Shown here: positions 50,969 to 60,165 of the stretch, one piece after another
How positions within the stretch are numbered: position 1 is the first letter of the stretch
Layout of the letters: every line of letters starts with the position of its first letter
DNA from: Spirosoma sp. 48-14
Lineage (GTDB): Bacteria > Bacteroidota > Bacteroidia > Cytophagales > Spirosomataceae
Length of the DNA: 64,000 nucleotides
Assembly: GCF_001898575.1 (NCBI RefSeq)
Contig: NZ_MKUD01000045.1
Coordinates: 203,382 to 267,381 of the forward strand
Direction: 5' to 3'
The notes under the pieces: generated by a model
Database searches by the model: none
What the model was told of the DNA's origin: nothing
The model's input: only the letters and a program-made list of their open reading frames with translations
Translations under genes and position numbers: made by a program

Positions 50969-51862
50969 ATGAACGTATTCGTAACAGGCGCAACCGGATT
51001 CATTGGATCGGCCGTCGTAAAAGAATTAATGGCCGCCGGGCATCAGGTAACGGGACTTGCCCGTTCGGAAGCAGCCGCTCAGAAACTCCTATCGCTCGGC
51101 GTGACACCCCACCCCGGCGACCTAACCGATCTGGATAGCCTGAAAGCCGGAGCCACAGCGGCAGATGGCATCATTCATTTAGGCTTTATCCACGATTTTA
51201 CGCGATTTGCGGAAGTATGTGCGATCGATAAGACAGCTATCGAGACGATGGGGCAGGCACTACTGGGCACCGAAAAGCCGTTTGTGGTCACCTCCGGCAC
51301 AGCCGTAATCAATGGCAACCAATTGCTGACCGAAGAGATGCGTTTGCAGGGACCTACGCACAATCCGCGTACGGCTACTGAACTAGCCGTAGATGCCGTG
51401 GCTGCTCAGGGGATTCGCGTATCGGTGGTGAGGCTGTCTCCCTCGGTGCATGGCGACGGCGATGTGTACGGATTCATCCCTATTTTGATTAACCTGGCCC
51501 GCGAAAACGGTAAAGTAGCTGTAATCAACGGAGGGACCAACGTGTGGCCAGGTGTACACAGACTGGATGCCGCCCGGCTCTATCGCTTGGCGCTGGAAAA
51601 AACAGCCCCCAGCGGCACCCGATACCATGCCGTGGCCGATCAGGGGGTATCAACGCGCCAGATCGCGGAGGCCATTTCGGCAAAACTCAACTTGCCTGTG
51701 GTATCATTAACGATTGAAGAAGCGCCAGCCTATTTCAACTGGTTCCAGCATTTCGCGTCGTTCAACAATCCATCGTCCAGTGCCATCACGCAGGCCATGC
51801 TGGATTGGCACCCCACCCATCCGAGCCTGATGGACGACTTGCAGGGCGATGTGTATTTTTAA
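50969..51862 (+). CDS. NAD-dependent epimerase/dehydratase-type SDR
   Basis: A 297-residue extended SDR with NAD(P) motif TGATGFIGSAVVKELMAAGHQVTGLAR (7-33). The expected Tyr-X-X-X-Lys is not obvious: the place after the serine segment (VVTSGTAVIN) reads NPRTATELAVDAV, so catalysis may differ, as in many atypical SDRs. No substrate assigned. It leads the AraC/SDR array. Its TAA stop is the first base group of the repeat at 51861. Confidence 0.8.
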   Translation: MNVFVTGATGFIGSAVVKELMAAGHQVTGLARSEAAAQKLLSLGVTPHPGDLTDLDSLKAGATAADGIIHLGFIHDFTRFAEVCAIDKTAIETMGQALLGTEKPFVVTSGTAVINGNQLLTEEMRLQGPTHNPRTATELAVDAVAAQGIRVSVVRLSPSVHGDGDVYGFIPILINLARENGKVAVINGGTNVWPGVHRLDAARLYRLALEKTAPSGTRYHAVADQGVSTRQIAEAISAKLNLPVVSLTIEEAPAYFNWFQHFASFNNPSSSAITQAMLDWHPTHPSLMDDLQGDVYF

Positions 51863-51988
51863 TGAACAATGGATAATGAATAATGTGTAATGGAGCGCAG
51901 GCAAGCTTCCAATTATTAACGCATTATACATTTCCATTACACATTATCCATTGTTCATTGTTCATTGTTCATTATGCATTATCCATTC
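51861..51988. repeat. AATGAACAATGG-type inverted repeat
   Basis: The left arm (51861-51893) AATGAACAATGGATAATG...TGTAATGG is mirrored on the right at 51932-51988, which has additional TTGTTCA units. It begins at the SDR stop and ends just before the AraC promoter box (51995-52002, TATCTTTA). Confidence 0.85.
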
Positions 51989-52006
51989 ACTTGCTATCTT
52001 TAAGCT

Positions 52007-52930
52007 ATGAATAGCCTAGGGCCTCACCGGATCAAGACCGTTACCGAGTTTCACCAGTTGCGGGAGCTATCGAAACCGAAGCATCCACTTATCAGTGTGG
52101 TTCATTTTGACGTGTTCAAAAAACGGCAGGGAAAAGGTGTTGAACACCTGCTATTCGACTTTTACGCCATTTCGCTGAAGCGGGGCATGAACCATACCTA
52201 CAAATATGGCCAGCAAACGTATCAGTATGATTTCAACGATGGCGTGATGTTCTTCATGGCACCGAATCAGGTGTTCAGCGTTCAGTTCGACGAAGATACC
52301 CGAGGACCGTCTGGCTGGATGCTCCTGATCCATCCCGATTTCCTATGGAATACGTCGCTGGCATCGACCATAAAGAAGTACGCCTTTTTCGATTACACGG
52401 TCAACGAAGCGTTGTTTTTGTCGGAAGCGGAAGAGCAGAAAATGAACCAGATCATCCGCATCATTGACGACGAATACCAGGACCGGATCGACGCGTTTAG
52501 TCAGTCCATCATTGTGTCGCAACTGGAAACGCTGCTGCACTACTCCGACCGCTTCTACCAGCGGCAGTTTATTACCCGCCAAAAGGTAAACCACGAAATT
52601 CTGGAACGGCTGGAAATCATCCTGAACGAGTACATCAACAGCGAAAAGCTCATGCTGCACGGGCTTCCTTCGGTGCAGTATATTGCGGAGAATCTGCACG
52701 TTTCACCCGGCTACCTGCGTAGTCTGCTGAAACAACTGACCGGCCAGTCGACGCAGCAAATGATCCACGAAAAACTCATTGAGAAAGCGAAGGAAAAACT
52801 CTCTACCACCCAACTATCGATATCAGAAATCGCCTACGAGTTGGGTTTCGAGCAGCCGCAGTCCTTCAGCCGCCTATTCAAAAGCAAGACCCACCAAAGC
52901 CCATTGGAATTTCGGGAGCGGTTTAACTAA
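52007..52930 (+). CDS. AraC-family regulator 1
   Basis: A 307-residue regulator. The N-terminal part is a cupin-like sensor (VHFDVFKKRQG...HTYKYGQQTYQYDFNDGVMFFMAPNQVF) and the C-terminal AraC DNA-binding domain has two helix-turn-helices (about 215-305: QYIAENLHVSPGYLRSLLKQLTGQSTQQMIHEKLIEKAKEKLSTTQLSISEIAYELGFEQPQSFSRLFK). It is a close paralogue of the genes at 54271 and 56289. Ligand unknown; it probably controls an adjacent SDR gene. Confidence 0.9.
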   Translation: MNSLGPHRIKTVTEFHQLRELSKPKHPLISVVHFDVFKKRQGKGVEHLLFDFYAISLKRGMNHTYKYGQQTYQYDFNDGVMFFMAPNQVFSVQFDEDTRGPSGWMLLIHPDFLWNTSLASTIKKYAFFDYTVNEALFLSEAEEQKMNQIIRIIDDEYQDRIDAFSQSIIVSQLETLLHYSDRFYQRQFITRQKVNHEILERLEIILNEYINSEKLMLHGLPSVQYIAENLHVSPGYLRSLLKQLTGQSTQQMIHEKLIEKAKEKLSTTQLSISEIAYELGFEQPQSFSRLFKSKTHQSPLEFRERFN

Positions 52931-53122
52931 GGTTTCCCAGGCGCGCTACTCCCTTACCGTGCGAAGACCAATAGACATTTAATTGGCATTGGCACTGAAT
53001 ACGATCTCTGCCACAGGATCTCAAATTCACCATTTCACTTTTGACTACAGCAAAAGTCGCTTTGGCTACGTCGTTGTCTGGGTGCGTGCAGACCTTTGTC
53101 TCATCAACCAATAGGGCAGAAA

Positions 53123-53899
53123 ATGGACTTAAAAAACAGTACCGTACTCATTACGGGTGGTACCAGTGGTATCGGTCTGGAACTGGTGAAACAACTGACC
53201 GACCAGGGCGCAACCCTCATCATCACGGGCCGCAATCCTGACGCTTTACTCCGAACAAAAGCTCAGTTCCCCAACATACAAACGTTTCAGAGCGATGTCA
53301 GTAACCCACAAGACATTGAGCAATTGTATAACGAGGTAACCAAACAATTTCCGGCCCTCAACATCATCGTCAACAATGCGGGAGCCATGCGACTGATTGA
53401 CCTGCAAGACCGTTCGATGGATCTGGAAAATATTACCCGCGAAATCGATACCAACCTGTCGGGAACGATCCAGATGGTACATCAATTTCTCCCTCATTTG
53501 CTGAAACAAACATCAGCGGCCATCGTCAACGTTTCGTCGGGCATTGCCTTTATGTCCTATTCGTCGGCTCCCGTTTATAGTGCGACCAAAGCTGGCGTTC
53601 GGGCCTACACCCAAGCGCTACGATTGCAGTTGGAGGATACGAATGTAAAGGTGTTTGAAATGATACCGCCGGGTGTAAACACCAACCTACAAAATGACTG
53701 GGCCGTACAGCCTAATCCAGCTATGATGATGGATGTAGATAAGATGGTACATGTGGTGGTGAACGCGTTAAAAAACGATACCTTAGAGATCAAACCGTTT
53801 CTAATTAACGTAATCAAGGCAATGAGCCGGATTGCGCCCGGCCTGATGATCAAATTCGGCCACCGGGAATTTGCAAAGCTTAAAACACAAACCAACTGA
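53123..53899 (+). CDS. SDR-family oxidoreductase (DltE-like)
   Basis: A 258-residue classical SDR from the ATG at 53123 (MDLKNSTVLITGGTSGIGLELVKQL). TGGTSGIG is the cofactor loop, NNAG is present, and the catalytic Tyr-X-X-X-Lys is YSATK after a Ser (NVSSGIAFMSYSSAPVYSATKAG). It is followed by DoxX (5 bases) and AraC 2 on the same strand. Substrate unknown. Confidence 0.88.
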   Translation: MDLKNSTVLITGGTSGIGLELVKQLTDQGATLIITGRNPDALLRTKAQFPNIQTFQSDVSNPQDIEQLYNEVTKQFPALNIIVNNAGAMRLIDLQDRSMDLENITREIDTNLSGTIQMVHQFLPHLLKQTSAAIVNVSSGIAFMSYSSAPVYSATKAGVRAYTQALRLQLEDTNVKVFEMIPPGVNTNLQNDWAVQPNPAMMMDVDKMVHVVVNALKNDTLEIKPFLINVIKAMSRIAPGLMIKFGHREFAKLKTQTN

Positions 53900-53904
53900 T
53901 AGTC

Positions 53905-54264
53905 ATGGTAAAAAATATCATTTCCTTAGTCTTACTGGCCGTGTCGGTCGTGCTGGCATTCAAACACGGCTGGGACACGTTCAATTACCGCAACCACCCC
54001 GAATCACTGAAAATGATGAATGAGCTGGGCATCAACGAATCGGTGATTCCGTTCTTCGGGGCCTTAACGATTCTGATAGGGGTGCTACTACTCATTCCGC
54101 AAACCTTTTTCCTGGGTAATGTACTGAATGCCATGTCGATCGTGCTTATTATGGCATTAGCGGTGAGAGCCGGTCATTTCAGCATGGCCTTGATGGAAAT
54201 TCCGTTTTTGATTATGCCGCTGGTCATGATCTGGCTGCGCTATCCATTCGTCAAAAACGCCTGA
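53905..54264 (+). CDS. DoxX-like membrane protein
   Basis: A 119-residue inner-membrane protein with four hydrophobic segments; the pattern KHGWDTFN...MNELGINESVIPFFGALTILIGVLLLIP...LNAMSIVLIMALAVRAGHF fits the DoxX/DUF4870-like family. It is probably co-transcribed with the SDR upstream (5-base gap) and the AraC gene downstream (6-base gap). Related proteins are linked to redox or quinone processes; no direct evidence here. Confidence 0.72.
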   Translation: MVKNIISLVLLAVSVVLAFKHGWDTFNYRNHPESLKMMNELGINESVIPFFGALTILIGVLLLIPQTFFLGNVLNAMSIVLIMALAVRAGHFSMALMEIPFLIMPLVMIWLRYPFVKNA

Positions 54265-54270
54265 TACGAT

Positions 54271-55179
54271 ATGACACCCCTGAAAATAAAAACCATAACC
54301 GAAGCTCACCGTATTTTGGGGTTACCCGCTCCCGAACACCCCCTCATCAGCCTGTTGAACTACGCCGATTTGAAGATGCCTGACTATACCAGCGAGCTGA
54401 GTGCACTGTTCGACTTCTATTATATATCGCTGAAAAAAGGGTTTACGAATAAACTCTTTTACGGGCAACAGACCTACGACTTCGATGAAGGTATGCTCTA
54501 TTTTGTAGCTCCCAACCAGATTCTGCGCGGTGCCGGTCCCGAACCGGACGATGACCTTTCGGGTTGGGTTTTGCTCATCCATCCCGATTTTTTGTGGGGC
54601 ACGTCCCTGGCGAAGACCATCAGGAAGTATGATTTTTTTAGCTATACCGTACACGAAGCGTTGTTTCTGTCCGAAAAAGAGAAATCGATCGTAAATGGCA
54701 TTGTCGCAAACATTCAGACGGAGTATCGCAACAACATCGACACCTTCAGTCAGAACATTATCATTTCGCACCTTGAAACCTTACTCAACTACGCTGAACG
54801 CTTTTATCAACGGCAATTCCTGACCCGAAAAAAGTCGAACCACCAGGTACTCGACCGATTGGAGCAACTAATGACGGATTATTTCCATAACGAAGCGTTA
54901 CTGTCCAAAGGGTTACCTACCGTGCAGTACATCTCCGACAATCTGAACATTTCGCAAAGCTATCTGAGAGGGTTACTGAAAACCTTAACCGGACTAAGTA
55001 CGCAGCAATACATTCACGAGAAACTGATCGAAAAAGCCAAAGAAAAGCTCTCCACGACCAGCCTATCCGTCAGTGAAATCGCTTATGAACTAGGCTTCGA
55101 GCACCCACAATCGTTCAGTAAGCTGTTTAAAGACAAAACCAGCCAAACTCCGCTGGCATTCCGGGAACAGTTTAACTGA
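54271..55179 (+). CDS. AraC-family regulator 2
   Basis: A 302-residue AraC regulator, paralogous to 52007 and 56289; its C-terminal stretch EKLIEKAKEKLSTTSLSVSEIAYELGFEHPQSFSKLFKDKT is nearly identical to theirs. The N-terminal sensor is LFYGQQTYDFDEGMLYFVAPNQILRGAGPEPDDDLSGW. It closes the SDR-DoxX-AraC operon. Confidence 0.9.
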   Translation: MTPLKIKTITEAHRILGLPAPEHPLISLLNYADLKMPDYTSELSALFDFYYISLKKGFTNKLFYGQQTYDFDEGMLYFVAPNQILRGAGPEPDDDLSGWVLLIHPDFLWGTSLAKTIRKYDFFSYTVHEALFLSEKEKSIVNGIVANIQTEYRNNIDTFSQNIIISHLETLLNYAERFYQRQFLTRKKSNHQVLDRLEQLMTDYFHNEALLSKGLPTVQYISDNLNISQSYLRGLLKTLTGLSTQQYIHEKLIEKAKEKLSTTSLSVSEIAYELGFEHPQSFSKLFKDKTSQTPLAFREQFN

Positions 55180-55340
55180 TGGTCGTCTGCAATTGATATC
55201 GCGGGCGAGCCTTTTGATGATTCGCAAATCGACACAGAAGCTAACCCGCAAATCGACTACAACGAACCGCATTTAGACTACATCCGCCCACAGGCCCCCT
55301 GCTGACCTTTGTACCGTAGTTCATTTAACGAGAAGCAATC

Positions 55341-56201
55341 ATGGTACAACAAGAGAAAAATGCAGTCGGTGGCGGCAATAAAGCAGAAAAAGTATGGTTC
55401 ATCACCGGATCTTCCAGAGGGTTTGGGCGGGTATGGACCGAATCGGCTCTGCAACGGGGGGATAAGGTAGCGGCCACCGCCCGAAATGTTGAAAGCCTGG
55501 CCGACCTGAACGAGAAATACGGTGATCGTGTGTTGACATTAGCTTTAGACGTGACCAACGCTGACCAGGTTAAATCGGCCGTTGACACAGCACATGCCCA
55601 TTTTGGCAGGCTGGATATTGTTTTCAATAATGCCGGTTATTCGCTGATCGGAACCATTGAAGAGGCCTCCGCCGATAACATACGGGCGCTGTACGAGACG
55701 AATGTGCTAGGACCCGTTTCGGTTATTCAGGCCGCCTTGCCTCTGTTACGCCAACAGAGTAAAGGGCATATTCTGGGTACGTCCAGTTCGTTAGGGCATC
55801 TCACCTACCCGGTCATTGGCTACTACTGTTCTTCGAAATGGGCGTTCGAAGCCATTCACGAAAGTCTGGCAGCGGAGGTCAAGCAATTTGGCATCGACGT
55901 GACCATTATTGAACCCGGAGCCTATGCCACGGAGTTTGGTAGTCAGGACTCGTTGAAGTTTGCGGAAGGTATGCCCGTTTACGATGACTTTAAAGCGGCC
56001 TTCTTCGGCAACCTTCGGGGGTTGGAGCGCGGTAATCCTGAAGCCACACCCGAAGCGATCTTCAGCGTAGTCGATACCCCAAATCCGCCGTTGCGGCTGT
56101 TCCTGGGAAGTCATACGTTACCGGAAGTTCGCAACGCGTATGCCCAACGCATGGCAACCTGGGAAGCCTGGGCAAGTATTTCGAATGCGGCACAAGGGTA
56201 A
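55341..56201 (+). CDS. SDR-family oxidoreductase
   Basis: A 286-residue classical SDR: cofactor motif FITGSSRGFGRVWTESALQRGDKVAATAR, NNAGYSLIG, and active-site YYCSSKWAFEAIHESLAAE (catalytic Tyr and Lys). It belongs to the group with a 30-residue C-terminal extension. Neighbours are AraC 2 and AraC 3, one of which probably regulates it. Substrate unknown. Confidence 0.88.
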   Translation: MVQQEKNAVGGGNKAEKVWFITGSSRGFGRVWTESALQRGDKVAATARNVESLADLNEKYGDRVLTLALDVTNADQVKSAVDTAHAHFGRLDIVFNNAGYSLIGTIEEASADNIRALYETNVLGPVSVIQAALPLLRQQSKGHILGTSSSLGHLTYPVIGYYCSSKWAFEAIHESLAAEVKQFGIDVTIIEPGAYATEFGSQDSLKFAEGMPVYDDFKAAFFGNLRGLERGNPEATPEAIFSVVDTPNPPLRLFLGSHTLPEVRNAYAQRMATWEAWASISNAAQG

Positions 56202-56211
56202 TTATGTTCTA

Positions 56212-56268
56212 ATTTTTTTGTCATCCCTCCTGCCGCACCGGCGGACCGGTCGGGATGACAGAATACTA
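56212..56268. repeat. GTCATCCC-type inverted repeat
   Basis: TTTTTTTGTCATCCC and GGGATGACAGAATACTAC share their outer sequences with the element at 39174-39256, but the inner 24 bases (CCTGCCGCACCGGCGGACCG) are unrelated. Confidence 0.85.
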
Positions 56269-56288
56269 CTCGTTATTCCGTTGTGTTT

Positions 56289-57227
56289 ATGAAAAAAACA
56301 GAAACCGCCCCCATACGATTTGAATCACTGTCCGAAGCCTCAAAAGCGACCGGGCTTCCGGCTCCACTACATCCCCTGATCACCCTTTTTAACGGTGTCG
56401 ATAAGCCAATGGAAGGGCCTGTACCCCTGCCCAGACACGTGCTGAGCTTTTACAAAATCTCGTTTCGGCCTTATTTGGGAGGTATCCTGCGGTATGGCCA
56501 GACCCATTTTGATTACAACGAGGGCGGATTATTCTTTGCGGCTCCCAACCAGCTTATCGGCAGTAGCGACGATGAAACCAGCAATGATGCGAAAAGGTGT
56601 ACCAATCAGCAGATTTCGTTGCTGATCCATCCCGATTTTTTACTCAACTATCCGCTTGCCGAAAAAATCAGGCAGTATACTTTTTTCTCGTACTCTGTTC
56701 AGGAAGCCCTCCACCTGTCGGACAAGGAAAAAGAGGTTATTCTGGCCCTTTTCCGAAATCTGGAAGAAGAATTAAACAACCGGCTCGACGAGTTCAGTCA
56801 GGATGTGATCATCTCCCAGATCGAGCTGTTGCTAAGTTATGCCCATCGCTTTTATAAACGGCAATTCATCACCCGAAAGCCTGTCCACCATACGGTATTA
56901 GAAAATCTGGAGGTGTTGCTGAACAATTATTTTGATGGGCTCAACTCACTGGAAAAGGGTATTCCAACAGTTCAATACTTCGCCGACCAGCTGAACCTCT
57001 CTCCTGGCTATTTAAGTGATTTGCTACGTTCGCTAACCGGCCTGAACACCCAGCAACTGATCCACGAAAAACTCATCGAAAAAGCGAAGGAAAAGCTCTC
57101 CACGACCAACCTGTCCGTCAGCGAAATCGCTTACGAACTTGGTTTCGAACACCCTCAATCGTTCAGCAAACTATTCAAGGAAAAGACCCGGCAAACACCG
57201 CTGTCGTTTCGGGAACAGTTTAATTGA
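56289..57227 (+). CDS. AraC-family regulator 3
   Basis: A 312-residue AraC regulator from the ATG at 56289; paralogous to regulators 1 and 2 (HEKLIEKAKEKLSTTNLSVSEIAYELGFEHPQSFSKLFKEKT). The sensor half is longer by about 8 residues (SDDETSNDAKRCTNQQ insertion). Its probable targets are neighbouring oxidoreductases. Confidence 0.9.
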   Translation: MKKTETAPIRFESLSEASKATGLPAPLHPLITLFNGVDKPMEGPVPLPRHVLSFYKISFRPYLGGILRYGQTHFDYNEGGLFFAAPNQLIGSSDDETSNDAKRCTNQQISLLIHPDFLLNYPLAEKIRQYTFFSYSVQEALHLSDKEKEVILALFRNLEEELNNRLDEFSQDVIISQIELLLSYAHRFYKRQFITRKPVHHTVLENLEVLLNNYFDGLNSLEKGIPTVQYFADQLNLSPGYLSDLLRSLTGLNTQQLIHEKLIEKAKEKLSTTNLSVSEIAYELGFEHPQSFSKLFKEKTRQTPLSFREQFN

Positions 57228-57384
57228 TGAGTTGCTTGCGAAGGAGTTGGGCAATCAAGCAGAAAGTGATCAGAAACCAATACCTGTTTTAACTTGCAAT
57301 TGAATTAGCATGGTTGAGTACAGTCACGCTAAGCCCCCCCCTTCAGAGGTAAAATACCTTATTTAAGAATCTGTCACTTTGCCC

Positions 57385-58281
57385 ATGAACGTATTCAACG
57401 ACCTGACCGCTTACAATAAATACCTGAACCTCGCCGAACCGCTTCATCCGCTGATGGACAGTCGAGTTTGCAAACAGGCTATTCCGAACTTCCCGCCATC
57501 CAGCAACGAGATACAGGTCAATCTTTATAAGATTTCGCTAAAGAAAAATTTCACTGGCGATATCAAATACGGTAAGGCCAGCTACAAAACCGATAACGGA
57601 TTAATGCTTTTGAGCGAACCGGGCCAGGTCGTATCCTGGGATGCGCTTACCTTCTGGGACGGCTACGCCTTTGTGTTCCATCCCGACCTCATCAAAAAAC
57701 ATTCAGTAGCTACCAAGATCACCCAGTACAAGTATTTCAGCTACGAAATTAATGATGCGCTGTTTATGACAGCTGAGGAAGAACAGACGATTACCTGGCT
57801 GTTCACTAAAATCCATTACGAACTGGTCGATAACAAAAACAAGACAAATGAAGATATTATTCTGTCGCTATTAAACGTCATTCTCACCTATGCTGATCTC
57901 TATTATAAGCGGCAGTTCAGCGAAACGGAAAGCCATCAGACGTCAGTTTCTTCGAAAGTTAAAATGCTCTTACAGCGTCACTACAATGACCTATCAAAAC
58001 CTGTAGCAAACCTGCCAAGTGTTTCGTCCATTGCCAGAGAGCTCCATCTGTCACCCAATTACCTTACAGATCTGGTTCGGACCGAAACCGGGAAAAGTAC
58101 CATCCAGCTAATCCACGACTATATACTTGAACAGGCCGAAATTTTACTACTACAAACAAATCTGAATGTGAGCGACATAGCGTACCAACTCGGGTTTGAG
58201 AACGTACCGTACTTTTCGAAGTTATTCAAAAAAAACAAAGGTTTTTCTCCTACTGAAATCAGGAATCAGGGAAATGGATAA
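57385..58281 (+). CDS. AraC-family regulator 4
   Basis: A 298-residue AraC regulator from the ATG at 57385. The sensor half (NLYKISLKKNFTGDIKYGKASYKTDNGLMLLSEPGQVV) aligns with the other three, but the DNA-binding half is more divergent (SSIARELHLSPNYLTDLVRTETGKSTIQLIHDYILEQAEILLLQTNLNVSDIAYQLGFENVPYFSKLFK). It is followed by the enoyl-CoA hydratase-like and MDR genes, likely its targets. Confidence 0.88.
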   Translation: MNVFNDLTAYNKYLNLAEPLHPLMDSRVCKQAIPNFPPSSNEIQVNLYKISLKKNFTGDIKYGKASYKTDNGLMLLSEPGQVVSWDALTFWDGYAFVFHPDLIKKHSVATKITQYKYFSYEINDALFMTAEEEQTITWLFTKIHYELVDNKNKTNEDIILSLLNVILTYADLYYKRQFSETESHQTSVSSKVKMLLQRHYNDLSKPVANLPSVSSIARELHLSPNYLTDLVRTETGKSTIQLIHDYILEQAEILLLQTNLNVSDIAYQLGFENVPYFSKLFKKNKGFSPTEIRNQGNG

Positions 58282-58352
58282 GCCTTTCCGGGCTTTGTGT
58301 TACTGGTCAAAAAAGTTGTCAATCAATTTTGTGCCCACAACATGCACGAATT

Positions 58353-59156
58353 ATGATTTTCACAACGAACAAAGTAAGCGACGCCTACTGGAAGGTCATC
58401 ATTAATAATCCACCTATCAATTTATTTGATGCCGAGTTTTCCCGACAATTGGCTGTATTGATGGACGAACTGGAAGCCAGTGAAGACCTGAAGGTTGTTG
58501 TTTTTGAAACAGCTAATCCTGACTTTTTTGTCGCCCACATTGAGCTACTACATGCCGCTGATTTTCCGAAAGGAATTGGTAAAACTGGCCTCCCGGTAGC
58601 TTGGCCCGACCTTGCCAAACGATTAGAACAGGCCCCATTTGTTAGCATAGCCTCTATTCGGGGGAGGGCCAGAGCCATAGGCAGTGAGTTTGTTCAGGCT
58701 TTTGATATTCGATTCGCCAGTAAAGAAAAAACGATTTTATCTCAGCCAGAGATTGGTATTGGCTCATTTCCCGGCGGAGGTGGGCTAGAACGGCTACATC
58801 TATTAACGGGCAAAGCCCGAGCCCTGGAAATTATTCTGAGTGGCGATGATTATGATGCAGAAACTGCAGCGTTGTATGGGTGGATAAATCGGGCAATACC
58901 AGACAATGAGTTGGATAGCTTCGTAGACAACTTTGCCAAACGAATTGCCTCTTTCGACAGGCAGGCCATTGTTTCGGTCAAGTCCATCATGAACCAACGA
59001 GCACCTCTACCCCAAAATGAACATATACTGGATACTCAGCAACGTTTCTTTGCCGCCCTCGGCTGGCAAGAAAGCCAGGAACGGGTAAAATCGCTGTTTG
59101 GCAAGGGCTTACAACAATATAGCGATGTGGAACTGAACCTGGGCCGTTATCTCTAA
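58353..59156 (+). CDS. Enoyl-CoA hydratase/isomerase-family protein
   Basis: A 267-residue crotonase-fold protein from the ATG at 58353. Family landmarks are DEFSRQL-like EFSRQLAVLMDELEASEDLKVVVFE, the oxyanion-hole segment SIASIRGRARAIGSEFVQAFDIRFASKEKTILSQPEIGIGSFPGGGGLERL, and a helical tail. The canonical first Glu position near AIGSEFVQ is present. It may act on an unsaturated acyl-CoA or other thioester; no acyl-CoA ligase is near. An eight-base spacer precedes the MDR gene, so they are co-transcribed. Confidence 0.82.
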   Translation: MIFTTNKVSDAYWKVIINNPPINLFDAEFSRQLAVLMDELEASEDLKVVVFETANPDFFVAHIELLHAADFPKGIGKTGLPVAWPDLAKRLEQAPFVSIASIRGRARAIGSEFVQAFDIRFASKEKTILSQPEIGIGSFPGGGGLERLHLLTGKARALEIILSGDDYDAETAALYGWINRAIPDNELDSFVDNFAKRIASFDRQAIVSVKSIMNQRAPLPQNEHILDTQQRFFAALGWQESQERVKSLFGKGLQQYSDVELNLGRYL

Positions 59157-59163
59157 ATCGACA

Positions 59164-60099
59164 ATGAAAGCAATACGCTTAAAAGCACCCGGAGACACCA
59201 CTCAACTGGAACAGATAGAACTCGAGAAACCAAAGATCAGCACTGGGGACGTGCTCATACGGATCAAAGCGATTAGCATCAATCCTATTGATGTGAAAAC
59301 ACGAGCAGGCCATGGTTTATACGGGATGATCAAAGACCAGAATCCGCTCATTATCGGTTGGGATATTTCCGGCGAAGTGGTCGAAACACAGTCAGAATTG
59401 TTTACTGTAGGCGATCAGGTGTTCGGCATGATCAACTTCCCTGGTCATGGGAAAGCCTATGCAGAGTATGTGTCAGCACCGGCCTCGCAGCTCGCTCTAA
59501 AACCCACGACGATTTCCCATGAAGAAGCCGCAGCAACTACATTGACGGCACTTACAGCCTGGCAGGCTTTGGTAAAAAAAGCGCAGGTGAAAGTTGGTCA
59601 AAAGGTACTTATCCATGCGGCATCAGGAGGAGTTGGCCATCTGGCGGTTCAGCTAGCCAAGCACCTGGGCGCTTATGTTACGGGTACGTCGTCGGGAGCC
59701 AACAAAGATTTTGTGCTAAGCCTTGGAGCCGATACACACATTGACTACCAGAATTACGACTGGGACAATACTCTGGACGAATTCGATTTCGTACTCGATA
59801 CGATAGGCGGAGATAACCTCAATCGGTCTATAGATGCGACAAAAAAAGGCGGTACTATTATCAGTATATCTACCAGTATAAGCGATGTAGCCGCAGAAAA
59901 GGCGAAGCAAAAAGGGGTTAATGCTTCCTTTATGCTGGTCCAGTCAAATGGCGATGATATGCATCAGGTAGCTTCACTACTGAAGAGCGGGGCAATCCAT
60001 AGTACCCTTTTCAGGACATTTCCTTTCGTAGAAATGGCGGCAGCGAATCGGCTGGTTGAAAGTGGCCGAACGGTCGGCAAGATAGTGGTAACAGTTTGA
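59164..60099 (+). CDS. Quinone-reductase-like MDR (zinc-independent ADH family)
   Basis: A 311-residue NADP-dependent medium-chain reductase: N-terminal LEKPKISTGDVLIRIKAISINPIDVKTR, QALVKKAQVKVGQKVLIHAASGGVGHLAVQLAKHLGAYVTGT (cofactor loop AASGGVGHLAVQLAK), no zinc-ligand Cys/His set. It resembles quinone oxidoreductases that reduce electrophilic enones or quinones. Function in detoxification is inferred from the array context. Confidence 0.88.
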   Translation: MKAIRLKAPGDTTQLEQIELEKPKISTGDVLIRIKAISINPIDVKTRAGHGLYGMIKDQNPLIIGWDISGEVVETQSELFTVGDQVFGMINFPGHGKAYAEYVSAPASQLALKPTTISHEEAAATTLTALTAWQALVKKAQVKVGQKVLIHAASGGVGHLAVQLAKHLGAYVTGTSSGANKDFVLSLGADTHIDYQNYDWDNTLDEFDFVLDTIGGDNLNRSIDATKKGGTIISISTSISDVAAEKAKQKGVNASFMLVQSNGDDMHQVASLLKSGAIHSTLFRTFPFVEMAAANRLVESGRTVGKIVVTV

Positions 60100-60123
60100 A
60101 AATAAGCCCCATACGATTTAACT

Positions 60124-60165
60124 AATACTCATTCGACTAAGGTATCGAATGAGTATTATATTTTC
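60124..60165 (+). terminator. Terminator hairpin between convergent genes
   Basis: AATACTCATTCGA (60124-60136) and TCGAATGAGTATT (60145-60157) form a perfect 13-bp stem with an 8-base loop, followed by ATATTTTC. It overlaps the stop of the TetR gene and ends the MDR transcript. Confidence 0.8.
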
